A stretch of 27,826 bases of DNA from Bacteroidota bacterium. GTDB lineage: Bacteria; Bacteroidota; Bacteroidia; Sphingobacteriales; Sphingobacteriaceae. Shown piece after piece: positions 1-7,999 of this stretch; the first letter of the stretch is position 1, and each line of letters opens with the position of its first letter. The notes under the pieces were generated by a model. It ran no database searches. It was given only the letters and a program-made list of their open reading frames with translations, and was not told the origin of the DNA. The DNA lies in assembly GCA_013286985.1 (NCBI GenBank), contig JABDEQ010000030.1, positions 1-27,826 of the forward strand. The letters run 5' to 3'. A program made the position numbers and the translations under genes.

Positions 1-130
1 TGAAATTTCAAAATCTCTCATTACATTGCGGGTACCAACTATAAATGTAAAAATATTAGGTATAGACGTTAAAATGAGCTAAATTAAACTCGCTTTAAAA
101 CGTTTTCTTCCTGTAACAACCAATTTTAAT

Positions 131-1753
131 ATGAGAATTTTTTTTATCGTTTTGTTTATGGTGTATTTCGCCTGTCCGGCAATGTCGTCACCAACAACTG
201 ATAGTCTTTTAAATGTATTAAAAACAGAGCTTGCCAATAAAAAGACGTATGATGACCAAAAAGAAGCAAGAATAACCGGGCTGAAAACAAAATTGGCCGC
301 AACTTCAAAAAAGGACTATTCGTCACAATACAATATCAATGTTAAATTATATGAGGAGTATAAAGTTTATCAATTTGATTCGGCCTATGTATATACACAA
401 AAGCTGCTTAATATCAGCCTGATAACCAACGATATTACCCGGCAATATGAGAGCAGGATAAAATTGGGTTTCATATTGCTATCGTCGGGTATGTTTAAAG
501 AAACTTTTGACTGTTTAAACCAAATTAACTCCCGTTTTTTGAATGATAGTTCCAGGCTGGAATATTATGCGCTAAAGGCACGGTCATATTCAGATCTGGC
601 CGATTATAACAATGATAAGTACCATACGTCTTTCGATAATCAATCGTCAATAAAATATCTTGATTCAGCTATCCAATTAGCTAAACCCGAATCATTTGAA
701 ATGCTGATGCATTTAGGCGACCGGCAATTGATATCAGGAATGACGCAACAGCCCTCGGTAGATTATATGAGGCTGCTTGATCATTATAATCTAACGGCTC
801 ATCAAAGGGCTATGGTGGCTACTGGTTTAAGCTCCTTTTATTACCAGCCATCGCAGAAGGATGAACGGATAAGGCTTTTAACCATTGGCGCTATTAATGA
901 CATCCGATCATCGACAAAAGAAACCTTAGCTATTTTTAAACTGGGCGAACAGCTTTATCACGATGGCGATTATATAGACGCCTATACCTTTATACAGCAG
1001 GCTATGGACGATGCCCAATATTATGGAGCCCGTCTTCGCAAAATAAAAATAGCAGCGGTTTTACCCTTGGTTGATGCACAGAAAATTATAAAAGCCGAAA
1101 ACGAAAAGAACAGGTTCCTGATTTACTTATTATCAATAGCAGCAGTGTCGCTATTGATCACACTGATATTTTTCATTGTTTTTATCCAGTTAAAAAGGCT
1201 GAAAGCCAAAGAGAAAATAATAGAAGAGAAAAATGTATTGCTTGAAAAAATAAACAATAAACTATCCGAAGACACCCACATTAAAGAAGAATACATTGGC
1301 TATTTTTTTAATGTGATATCGGGCTACATATTAAAGCTGGAGAAACTTAAAAGAAGTGTAGAACGCAAAATATCAATAAAAAAATATGATGATGTATTGC
1401 TTACTGTTAACGAGATCAATATAAAAAAAGAACGCGAAACGCTGTTTTATACTTTTGATCATGTGTTTTTGAAGATATTCCCCAACTTTATAACCATGTT
1501 CAATTCCTTATTAAAAAAGGAAGACCAGATATGGCCAAAGGACAATGAAGTATTAAATACCGACCTGCGCATATTTGCATTGATGCGTTTGGGAATAAAT
1601 GATAATGAAACTATTGCCAACATTCTGGAATACTCTGTAAATACCATTTATGTATATAAAATGCGTATAAAAGCCAAAGCCCTTGTCCCCAATGATCAGT
1701 TTGAACATAAAATAATGGCCATAAAGGCAGTAGATATTTTAAATAAAAATTAA
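131..1753 (+). CDS. Membrane-anchored TPR/HTH transcriptional regulator, DUF6377 type
   Basis: Predicted regulator of the adjacent SusC/SusD operon. Seen in the 540-residue sequence: an N-terminal signal peptide (about 1-19), a helical TPR-like sensor region (about 20-315), one strong membrane helix (about 329-353), a charged coiled-coil linker (about 354-382), and a C-terminal segment. Residues about 475-515 of that segment read like a LuxR-type helix-turn-helix (DNETIANILEYSVNTIYVY). This layout, with a periplasmic sensor, one TM helix and a cytoplasmic HTH, is that of the DUF6377 family often found next to SusCD pairs in Sphingobacteriaceae. It is not a classic hybrid two-component system, since no histidine kinase or receiver motifs are visible. 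It is transcribed in the same direction as susC and separated from it by a 629-bp leader, so it probably has its own promoter and acts on that leader. The ligand is unknown. The role is inferred from architecture and position. Confidence 0.8.
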   Translation: MRIFFIVLFMVYFACPAMSSPTTDSLLNVLKTELANKKTYDDQKEARITGLKTKLAATSKKDYSSQYNINVKLYEEYKVYQFDSAYVYTQKLLNISLITNDITRQYESRIKLGFILLSSGMFKETFDCLNQINSRFLNDSSRLEYYALKARSYSDLADYNNDKYHTSFDNQSSIKYLDSAIQLAKPESFEMLMHLGDRQLISGMTQQPSVDYMRLLDHYNLTAHQRAMVATGLSSFYYQPSQKDERIRLLTIGAINDIRSSTKETLAIFKLGEQLYHDGDYIDAYTFIQQAMDDAQYYGARLRKIKIAAVLPLVDAQKIIKAENEKNRFLIYLLSIAAVSLLITLIFFIVFIQLKRLKAKEKIIEEKNVLLEKINNKLSEDTHIKEEYIGYFFNVISGYILKLEKLKRSVERKISIKKYDDVLLTVNEINIKKERETLFYTFDHVFLKIFPNFITMFNSLLKKEDQIWPKDNEVLNTDLRIFALMRLGINDNETIANILEYSVNTIYVYKMRIKAKALVPNDQFEHKIMAIKAVDILNKN

Positions 1754-2382
1754 CAGGCTTTTCTTTTATTATTACTTAAAAAGCGTGTAGTTGACAGTTA
1801 AAAAACTATAGTTTATTGCAAATATTTTACCATGAAAGGTTAAATTAAGCTTATACTTTTTTGACAGTGTTTATTTTTAACTATTTGATTTTTAATTAAT
1901 TGTATTTTAAAAGAGGCATGTTTTCTTATATTTTGAAAAAAAAAGTATGCAATGCGCTCATCTAACTATTACTTTGTATTGATATATATTATTTACCAAT
2001 TATTACCGGTGTTAAAATATAATGCTGAATATATATCAGCTGCTTGTTTAAGCAGATAAACCAAATAAACTATAAAAGTATTTTTCGTGCCCGCTGTTCT
2101 TTTTGTACGGCTTTAACTGTTTAAGAATTTAACCTTACCAGGGCTAACTGTGCATTTATTTTATGCCGCAGCAGGCTCTTATTATTTATACTTTTTAAAC
2201 TAAACTATGAGCAACAAGATTAAACCCGATCCCACTTAAAAACCAAATTAAGTCAGCATAAAATATGCCAGCAATAAATTATAGGTTATGATAATTTACT
2301 GTAAGAATATTTTAAATGATTTAATTTATTATAAATTAATAATTATATTTACTCAACCAATTTTAAACTCAATCCTAAATTT
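1754..2382 (+). promoter_or_regulatory. Long AT-rich leader upstream of susC
   Basis: This 629-bp stretch holds no convincing gene on either strand. It contains a perfect 12-bp palindrome AAACTATAGTTT (1803-1814), two copies of TTGACAGT (1791-1798 and 1861-1868) set 70 bp apart, and two adjacent hairpins at 2024-2055. The susC promoter and regulator operators must lie here or in part of it. I found no clean TTTG-N19-TAnnTTTG promoter pair. The nearest -7-like strings are TATATTTTG (1927-1935) and TACTTTG (1970-1976), both imperfect and without a well-placed -33 element. Confidence 0.5.
2024..2055 (+). other. Two adjacent hairpins in the susC leader
   Basis: GCTGA (2024-2028) pairs with TCAGC (2036-2040) around a 7-nt AT loop. 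Directly abutting it, CTGCTT (2040-2045) pairs with AAGCAG (2050-2055) around GTTT. No T-run follows, so this is not a normal intrinsic terminator. It may be 5'-UTR structure or protein-binding DNA. The pairing is seen in the sequence; the role is inferred. Confidence 0.4.
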
Positions 2383-5364
2383 ATGCAGCTAAAAAATTTA
2401 CTTAAAGTAAGTTGTTTTGCCATATTTTGCTTTTTTGCATTGCCTGTTATGGCGCAAAACAAAGTAATTACTGGTAAAGTCACTGATGCCCGCGATGGCT
2501 CTACTATTCCGGGGGTGTCCGTTGTAGTAAAGGGCACAACTATTGGTACCAATACCGACATTAATGGTGCCTTTAGACTTTCCATCCCCGAATCAGCCAC
2601 AACTTTAGTGGTATCATTTCTCGGTTATACCAAACAAGAAGTAACCGTAACCGCAGAACCATTATTAATAAAACTGCAACCAACCGAAACTGCACTTAAT
2701 GAAGTGGTAGTAGTAAGTGTAGGTTATGGTTCGCAACGGAAGAAGGATTTAACCGGTGCGGTAGAAAGCATTTCGGCCAAGGATTTTAACCAGGGAACCA
2801 TTATTAACCCTTTGGATCAGATTCAGGGTAAAGTGGCAGGTTTGGTTATTATACAAGGTGGTGGTGACCCTAACTCTGGTGTAGGTTCAATGGGTGGGCC
2901 AAAGACTACCATACGCTTACGTGGTCAAACATCCATTACAGGCGATCAATCTCCATTGTTCGTTGTCGACGGTGTTCCGCTGGATAACGCACTTGAATTT
3001 CAGAATATTGCTCCCGGTGATATCGAATCGTACGACGTTTTGAAGGATGCATCAGCAACTTCTATTTACGGTTCACGCGGTGCCAACGGCGTTATCCTGG
3101 TAAATACCAAAAGAGGCAGAGCTGGCAAAACCGAAATTAATTATAGTGGCTATGTGAGTATTGCCAATCAGGCCAAGTATTATGATCTTTTAACCACTCC
3201 GGAATATTTGGCCGGTTTGCAAACTTTGAACCTTACCCCCGCAACAGGCCAAGGCGAATCTAACGATGTTAATACCAACTGGCAAAAAGCTATTACACGT
3301 ACAGCTTTTACCGAAAGTAATAACCTGGCTATCTCCGGAGGTTCGGGTGGTTTTAACTATCGGGCCTCCTTAAATTACCAGGATCAGCCGGGTGTAATTA
3401 TCAACAGTGATAAACAACAGTTAGGTATTCGTTTTAATGCCGAAGAAAAGGCATTGAATGATAAACTGGACATAATTATGGGTATTTCTAATGTGAATAC
3501 CAATCGTAGTTTAGTAAATTACGCTGATATAGGTTATGTATTTAATGCTTTGCCAACCATACCTGTCAGACTTGCTAACGGACAGTTTAATGATTTTGGT
3601 GCAGGTTACAATGCATACAACCCTGTTGAATATTTAAGTGAAACTTATGATAGGCACAATGAGTATTTAACCAACATCAATACTACTATCAATTATAATA
3701 TCCTTCCCTCGTTAAAAATAGGGGTAACCGGAGCAACAAGCCGTAATAACGTGCAAACGCATTTATTTATACCAAGTTTTACTGCTCAAAACAGTAATAG
3801 TGTTGCATCAGATACTACCTTTAATACCAACTCATATAAAGGGGATATACACGTTAACTACGATACTAAATTTGGTAAAAACTCTATTTCAGCAACTGCT
3901 GTTTATGAGTATAGCGTTTTTTATAACCAAAATTTCTTTGCCTCAGCACAGCAATTATTGGTTCCATCAGGTTTAGACAATAACCTGGGTACAGGTTTGG
4001 AGCCAGTTGCAGCCCCAATAGGTTCTTATAAAGACGAGGTTGAATTAGCATCATACCTGGGACGTGTCAACTATAATTACGACAGTCGCTTTTATGCTAC
4101 GGCTTCTATAAGAAGTGATAGATCAAGTAAGTTCGGTGCAAATAACCAGGTAGGTTATTTTCCTGCGTTTGATTTGGCCTATCGCTTAAAACGTGATTTA
4201 GTGAGCAGTGTGGATTGGATAAATGATTTAAAAATAAGAGCTGGAATTGGTGAAACGGGTAACGCTAACGGTATTGGCCCTTATACCAATTTAGGATTGG
4301 TTGGACCAGGTAATAAATATTACGATGGCGGTTCCGGCAATTATCCGGCAAGTTATGCACCAACACAAAACCCTAACCCTGATTTGAAATGGGAAACCAG
4401 GATTGGACGAAACATTGGGCTTGATTTTTCTTTGTTTAATGATCGTTTATCAGGAAACCTGAATTATTATAATGACAAAACCAAAGATTTGTTATTTGCT
4501 AATGCCGTTCCGCAGCCACCAAATATATTCCCAACAACGGAATCAAACGTTGGCTCATTAATAAACAAAGGCTTTGAGGCACAGCTTACAGGGCGCATAT
4601 TAACAGGGCAGGGCATAAACTGGACAGCATCAGGAAACATCAATTTCACCAATACCAAGATTCAGAGCTTGTCAGGAACACTTGATGGTCAGCCGATTCA
4701 AACAACTTATATCAATGCGGGTCTTGCGCAAGGACAAGGTTTAAGCTCAAGTCCAATAACACGTATAGCGCCTGGCTACTCGCCTTATGTTTTTTATATA
4801 CCGCACTTTACAGGGGTAAATGCACAAGGTGTTGAGACTTTTGACGGAAAAACGCTTGCTGACTGGGCCGGTAATGTTGCTCCAAATCATTATATTGATC
4901 CTGCACCTAAATTCAACTACGGTTTAAGCAACACGTTTGACTATAAAAACTGGACCTTCAGTTTCTTTTTCAGAGGTGTTTACGGATTAAAAATATTCAA
5001 CAATACCCTGCTTGATTATGAGTCAATTACCCGTTTGCCTTCAACAAATACTACCAGAACAGCGTTAACCAACGGAGTTACCAGCGGACCGGTTGTATCA
5101 GACAGATGGCTTGAAGGTGCGTCATTCCTGAAATTAGATAATGCATCGTTGGGTTATACCTTTAGCCACATTAAAGGACTTAATTCTATTAGGCTTTATT
5201 TAGCAACAAATAACTTGTTTACAATAACCAAATACAGGGGACTTGATCCGGAAGTTTCAACCGGTATAGGCTCACAAAGTTACATTGATGCCGATTACGG
5301 AGGATTTGCTTATTATCCGCCGGTGAGATCGTTCACTTTCGGTGCCAATGTTTCATTTAAATAG
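2383..5364 (+). CDS. SusC/RagA-type TonB-dependent outer-membrane transporter
   Basis: Outer-membrane beta-barrel that imports large ligands, probably oligosaccharides, using TonB energy and working with the SusD lipoprotein encoded next. Seen in 993 residues: a signal peptide ending near PVMAQ (about 1-25), a carboxypeptidase-regulatory-like beta-sandwich (about 28-102, GKVTDARDG...PGVSVVVKGT), a TonB-box/plug entry motif NEVVVVSVGYG (106-116), a plug domain (about 120-235, including FVVDGVPLD and LKDASATSIYGSRGANGVI), then a long barrel ending in the terminal aromatic sequence TFGANVSFK. There is no N-terminal STN domain, so it is not the anti-sigma/ECF-signalling subclass. This agrees with the presence of a dedicated DUF6377-type regulator upstream. 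Length is normal for the family. The ATG at 2383 gives a good signal peptide. The substrate cannot be read from the sequence. Confidence 0.96.
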   Translation: MQLKNLLKVSCFAIFCFFALPVMAQNKVITGKVTDARDGSTIPGVSVVVKGTTIGTNTDINGAFRLSIPESATTLVVSFLGYTKQEVTVTAEPLLIKLQPTETALNEVVVVSVGYGSQRKKDLTGAVESISAKDFNQGTIINPLDQIQGKVAGLVIIQGGGDPNSGVGSMGGPKTTIRLRGQTSITGDQSPLFVVDGVPLDNALEFQNIAPGDIESYDVLKDASATSIYGSRGANGVILVNTKRGRAGKTEINYSGYVSIANQAKYYDLLTTPEYLAGLQTLNLTPATGQGESNDVNTNWQKAITRTAFTESNNLAISGGSGGFNYRASLNYQDQPGVIINSDKQQLGIRFNAEEKALNDKLDIIMGISNVNTNRSLVNYADIGYVFNALPTIPVRLANGQFNDFGAGYNAYNPVEYLSETYDRHNEYLTNINTTINYNILPSLKIGVTGATSRNNVQTHLFIPSFTAQNSNSVASDTTFNTNSYKGDIHVNYDTKFGKNSISATAVYEYSVFYNQNFFASAQQLLVPSGLDNNLGTGLEPVAAPIGSYKDEVELASYLGRVNYNYDSRFYATASIRSDRSSKFGANNQVGYFPAFDLAYRLKRDLVSSVDWINDLKIRAGIGETGNANGIGPYTNLGLVGPGNKYYDGGSGNYPASYAPTQNPNPDLKWETRIGRNIGLDFSLFNDRLSGNLNYYNDKTKDLLFANAVPQPPNIFPTTESNVGSLINKGFEAQLTGRILTGQGINWTASGNINFTNTKIQSLSGTLDGQPIQTTYINAGLAQGQGLSSSPITRIAPGYSPYVFYIPHFTGVNAQGVETFDGKTLADWAGNVAPNHYIDPAPKFNYGLSNTFDYKNWTFSFFFRGVYGLKIFNNTLLDYESITRLPSTNTTRTALTNGVTSGPVVSDRWLEGASFLKLDNASLGYTFSHIKGLNSIRLYLATNNLFTITKYRGLDPEVSTGIGSQSYIDADYGGFAYYPPVRSFTFGANVSFK

Positions 5365-5400
5365 TAAAAGTTATTGATTAATAATTAAAATATTAAAGAT

Positions 5401-6930
5401 ATGAAGAACAAGAAACTCCTACTTCTGCTCGCGGTTTTTGTGGCGGGAAGTAGCTTTATAACCTCATGTAAAAAGCTTCCTCAAAACACTTATAGTGTTG
5501 TGCCGGTTGAAAACTTTTTCCAAACACCGGCTCAGATTGCTGCCGGTTTAGCGCCGGCTTATACAGCTGCGACGCCTTTGCAAACAGAGAATGTTTTCCA
5601 GCTTAATGAGGCAACTACCGACGAAATGGTTATCCCAACCCGTGGTAATAACTGGTATGATGGTGGCGAACACCAACAATTATGGTTACACACTGTTGAT
5701 GAAAATAATGCAAATGATAACGGTGGCTGGACTGATTTGAGTAACGGTATTACCAAGTGTAACTTCGTTATCAGCATTATTAACGGTTTGCCAACAAAAC
5801 CGTCAAATGCTCCGGCTCTTGTCGCCGAAATCAGCGTTTTGCGCGATTACTATATCTTTTTGATGACGGACCTTTATGGAAATATTCCTTTAGTAACATC
5901 ATACAGTACCAGCGCAAGTCTTGCCCCGGTAAAGCGGTCGGACATTTATGCCTATTTGATTTCAGATTTAACAAAGAATGTCCCTTTACTGGCAACAGAT
6001 AATGCTTCCACTAACCCTGCTATTTATGGACACATGAACCAATGGGCCGGAGATATGTTGCTGGCTAAATTGTATTTGAATGCGCAGGTCTACACAGGTA
6101 CTGCAGACTGGGCCAATGCTTTAAAATATGCTAATTTGGTTATTGCTTCTGGTAAATACAGCCTGCAGCCTAACTTCTTCGATAATTTTACCTATAGTAA
6201 CCGTGGTTCAGTCGAAAATATATTTGTGATTCCTTTTAATAATCCAAATATCCCGGGAAATGTTATACAGATGTATACATTAAACTATGCCAACAACTTA
6301 ACTTACAATTTGGTTAATCAGCCGTATAACGGTTTTTGCGCGCCAACGGCTTTCTATGATTCTTTTGACAACGCCGACGTAAGAAAAAATATGTGGATTA
6401 TTGGCCAACAAAATACGAGTAACGGAACTCCAATACCGGGCGTGGTGCTTAGCAAGTATGTACTTGAGCTAAGTAACCCTGCCGATAGCTTTGCCTTTGC
6501 CGGCGCACGAAGCATTAAATACCAGCCTCAACCAGGTACTGGCAGTCCGGGTACCAGTAACGATGGTGTTAGATTCCGTTTAGCTGATGCCTACATGATG
6601 GCTGCTGAAGCTGAATTTCAAACAGGTGATGTTGCTGATGCTATTACCAATGTGAATTTGATAAGAGCACGGGCCGGTTTACCAGCAGTAACCACATTAA
6701 CGCTTGCTGATTTGCTGATGGAACGTGGTCATGAATTTGCATGGGAGGGCTGGAGAAGAAATGACTTGATCAGGTTTGAAGTAGCTACCGGACTTCCTTA
6801 TTATACCGGAGCACGGACTCCTGATAAACCGGCAGATGCATCAGATAAGCATACGTTTGTTTTCCCAATACCTTTAATTCAAAGAAATACTAACCCGCTG
6901 TTAGTTCAAAACCCGGGTTATGGTAACTAA
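5401..6930 (+). CDS. SusD/RagB family nutrient-binding outer-membrane lipoprotein
   Basis: Surface lipoprotein that caps the SusC barrel and delivers ligand to it. Seen: a lipoprotein signal peptide with the lipidated Cys at position 23 (FITSC-KK). An SusD-type alpha-helical TPR core follows, with RFRLADAYMMAAEAEFQTGD...INLIRARAGLP-like helices near the C-terminus, and the typical ending MERGHEFAWEGWRRNDLIRF...FPIPLIQRNTNPLLVQNPGY. Its 509 residues are a usual SusD length. It starts 36 bp after susC and is clearly co-transcribed. A strong hairpin terminator 24 bp past its stop probably makes susCD more abundant than the genes that follow. The glycan specificity is not readable. Confidence 0.95.
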   Translation: MKNKKLLLLLAVFVAGSSFITSCKKLPQNTYSVVPVENFFQTPAQIAAGLAPAYTAATPLQTENVFQLNEATTDEMVIPTRGNNWYDGGEHQQLWLHTVDENNANDNGGWTDLSNGITKCNFVISIINGLPTKPSNAPALVAEISVLRDYYIFLMTDLYGNIPLVTSYSTSASLAPVKRSDIYAYLISDLTKNVPLLATDNASTNPAIYGHMNQWAGDMLLAKLYLNAQVYTGTADWANALKYANLVIASGKYSLQPNFFDNFTYSNRGSVENIFVIPFNNPNIPGNVIQMYTLNYANNLTYNLVNQPYNGFCAPTAFYDSFDNADVRKNMWIIGQQNTSNGTPIPGVVLSKYVLELSNPADSFAFAGARSIKYQPQPGTGSPGTSNDGVRFRLADAYMMAAEAEFQTGDVADAITNVNLIRARAGLPAVTTLTLADLLMERGHEFAWEGWRRNDLIRFEVATGLPYYTGARTPDKPADASDKHTFVFPIPLIQRNTNPLLVQNPGYGN

Positions 6931-6954
6931 GGTTTAATAATATTCTTTATCTGC

Positions 6955-6992
6955 AATAATGGAACAGCACTCGCTGTTCCATTATTTTTTTA
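6955..6992 (+). terminator. Strong hairpin terminator/attenuator after susD
   Basis: A perfect 14-bp stem (AATAATGGAACAGC, 6955-6968, with its complement 6973-6986) closes on a 4-nt ACTC loop and runs into a T-rich tract. It sits 24 bp after the susD stop and before the next gene on the same strand. It should end or reduce transcription so that susCD transcripts outnumber the downstream genes. A 6-bp hairpin (TAAGTT-GTTT-AACTTA, 7007-7022) follows before the next start codon. Confidence 0.8.
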
Positions 6993-7050
6993 TTAAATAG
7001 ATGTTGTAAGTTGTTTAACTTATTGTGCTACAAGGATAAATAGTTTTTTA

Positions 7051-7980
7051 ATGAAGAGAGTTCCCCTTTTTATTTTATGCGCATTGATTGTTATAATAGC
7101 TATTGGTTTTATCCCCTTTAATCAGCAGGTCGTTGTGAAAATCAATTCATCCTACTTTAATTGTTATCAACAAATATTTAATGCTGGCGGCTGGCAAAAC
7201 TGGTATCCCGATGTGAAAAATAAGCAATCATCTGTTACGCTAATCAATTCACCAAACATATTTGAGTTTACCATATCCGGCGGATCTGTTTTAGTGAAAA
7301 AGCAAGGTAGCGGTACGCTATCCATCGTAAAAACATCTGGTAAAAAAGATTTTAATTATACCCTTACCGCAGCTCCTGATACTAACCAATTAAATACGCT
7401 CATCATTATTGGCTTCAGGGCAAATATGATCAACTACCTTATTCCCTCTTTACGGGAAAGTAGCCTTCAGGAAACAGGGGTATATCATTTCAAAAATTAT
7501 ATGGAAGATACAAAGCAATTTTATGGTTTTGATATAAAACCCGGTTTTGTGGATGAGAAGAAAATATTGGTAAAAAGTAAAACAGTTCCATTGGATGGAA
7601 TTTATGCCGAAGCCGCTGCAATGCAAACAGATTTGCATAACTTCATTAATCTTAAACATTTGAAACAAGAAGGACCCGTTATGGCCCAATTTATACCCAA
7701 ACGGGGCGATTCGATTCAAATGATGGTTGGTATACCTATAAATGAAAAAATACAGGCTCAAAATGGCTTTTTGTATATGTATATGCCAGCAAGCAAGGCA
7801 ATAATTGCCTGTTATGAAGGAAAATATCAGCATAAAAAAGAACTATACAGCGCTTTGGGAAAATATATGCTCGATAAATTCCAGCACCCCAAAATAGCAC
7901 CTTTTGAGGTATATACCGATAGAATGCCTGTTGACAGTAATGATGTGGTGAGCTTTAAGCTCAATTATCTTGTTTTTTAG
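7051..7980 (+). CDS. Membrane-anchored SRPBCC / GyrI-like ligand-binding protein
   Basis: Seen in 309 residues: a short N-terminal membrane helix (about 5-22), a segment resembling an SRPBCC (START-like) fold including a GGWQNWYPDV start (about 27-145), and a C-terminal half (about 158-309) resembling GyrI-like/AraC effector-binding domains, with alternating strands and the late motif ACYEGKYQH. No DNA-binding region is present, so it is not a transcription factor of the usual GyrI-fused type. Such SRPBCC+GyrI proteins recur in Bacteroidota and are thought to bind small hydrophobic or cationic ligands. It follows the susD terminator by about 60 bp and precedes the VCBS lipoprotein gene by 19 bp, so it is probably part of the downstream half of the operon. 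Its actual role here is unknown. Confidence 0.6.
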   Translation: MKRVPLFILCALIVIIAIGFIPFNQQVVVKINSSYFNCYQQIFNAGGWQNWYPDVKNKQSSVTLINSPNIFEFTISGGSVLVKKQGSGTLSIVKTSGKKDFNYTLTAAPDTNQLNTLIIIGFRANMINYLIPSLRESSLQETGVYHFKNYMEDTKQFYGFDIKPGFVDEKKILVKSKTVPLDGIYAEAAAMQTDLHNFINLKHLKQEGPVMAQFIPKRGDSIQMMVGIPINEKIQAQNGFLYMYMPASKAIIACYEGKYQHKKELYSALGKYMLDKFQHPKIAPFEVYTDRMPVDSNDVVSFKLNYLVF

Positions 7981-7999
7981 ATTTTATCAATCGTACAGC

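Noticed and set aside
2383..5364. SusC as an ECF-sigma/anti-sigma signalling transporter
   Set aside because: No N-terminal STN domain is present after the signal peptide, and no sigma or FecR-like gene is nearby.
7450..7833. A 127-residue minus-strand open frame
   Set aside because: Antisense to the SRPBCC/GyrI-like gene, with Cys/His/Ile-rich composition typical of a shadow frame.
7970..7999. Upstream ATG giving the VCBS protein ten more residues and an overlap with the preceding gene
   Set aside because: The ATG at 8000 starts directly at a well-formed lipoprotein signal; the longer form would place ten mixed residues before it.
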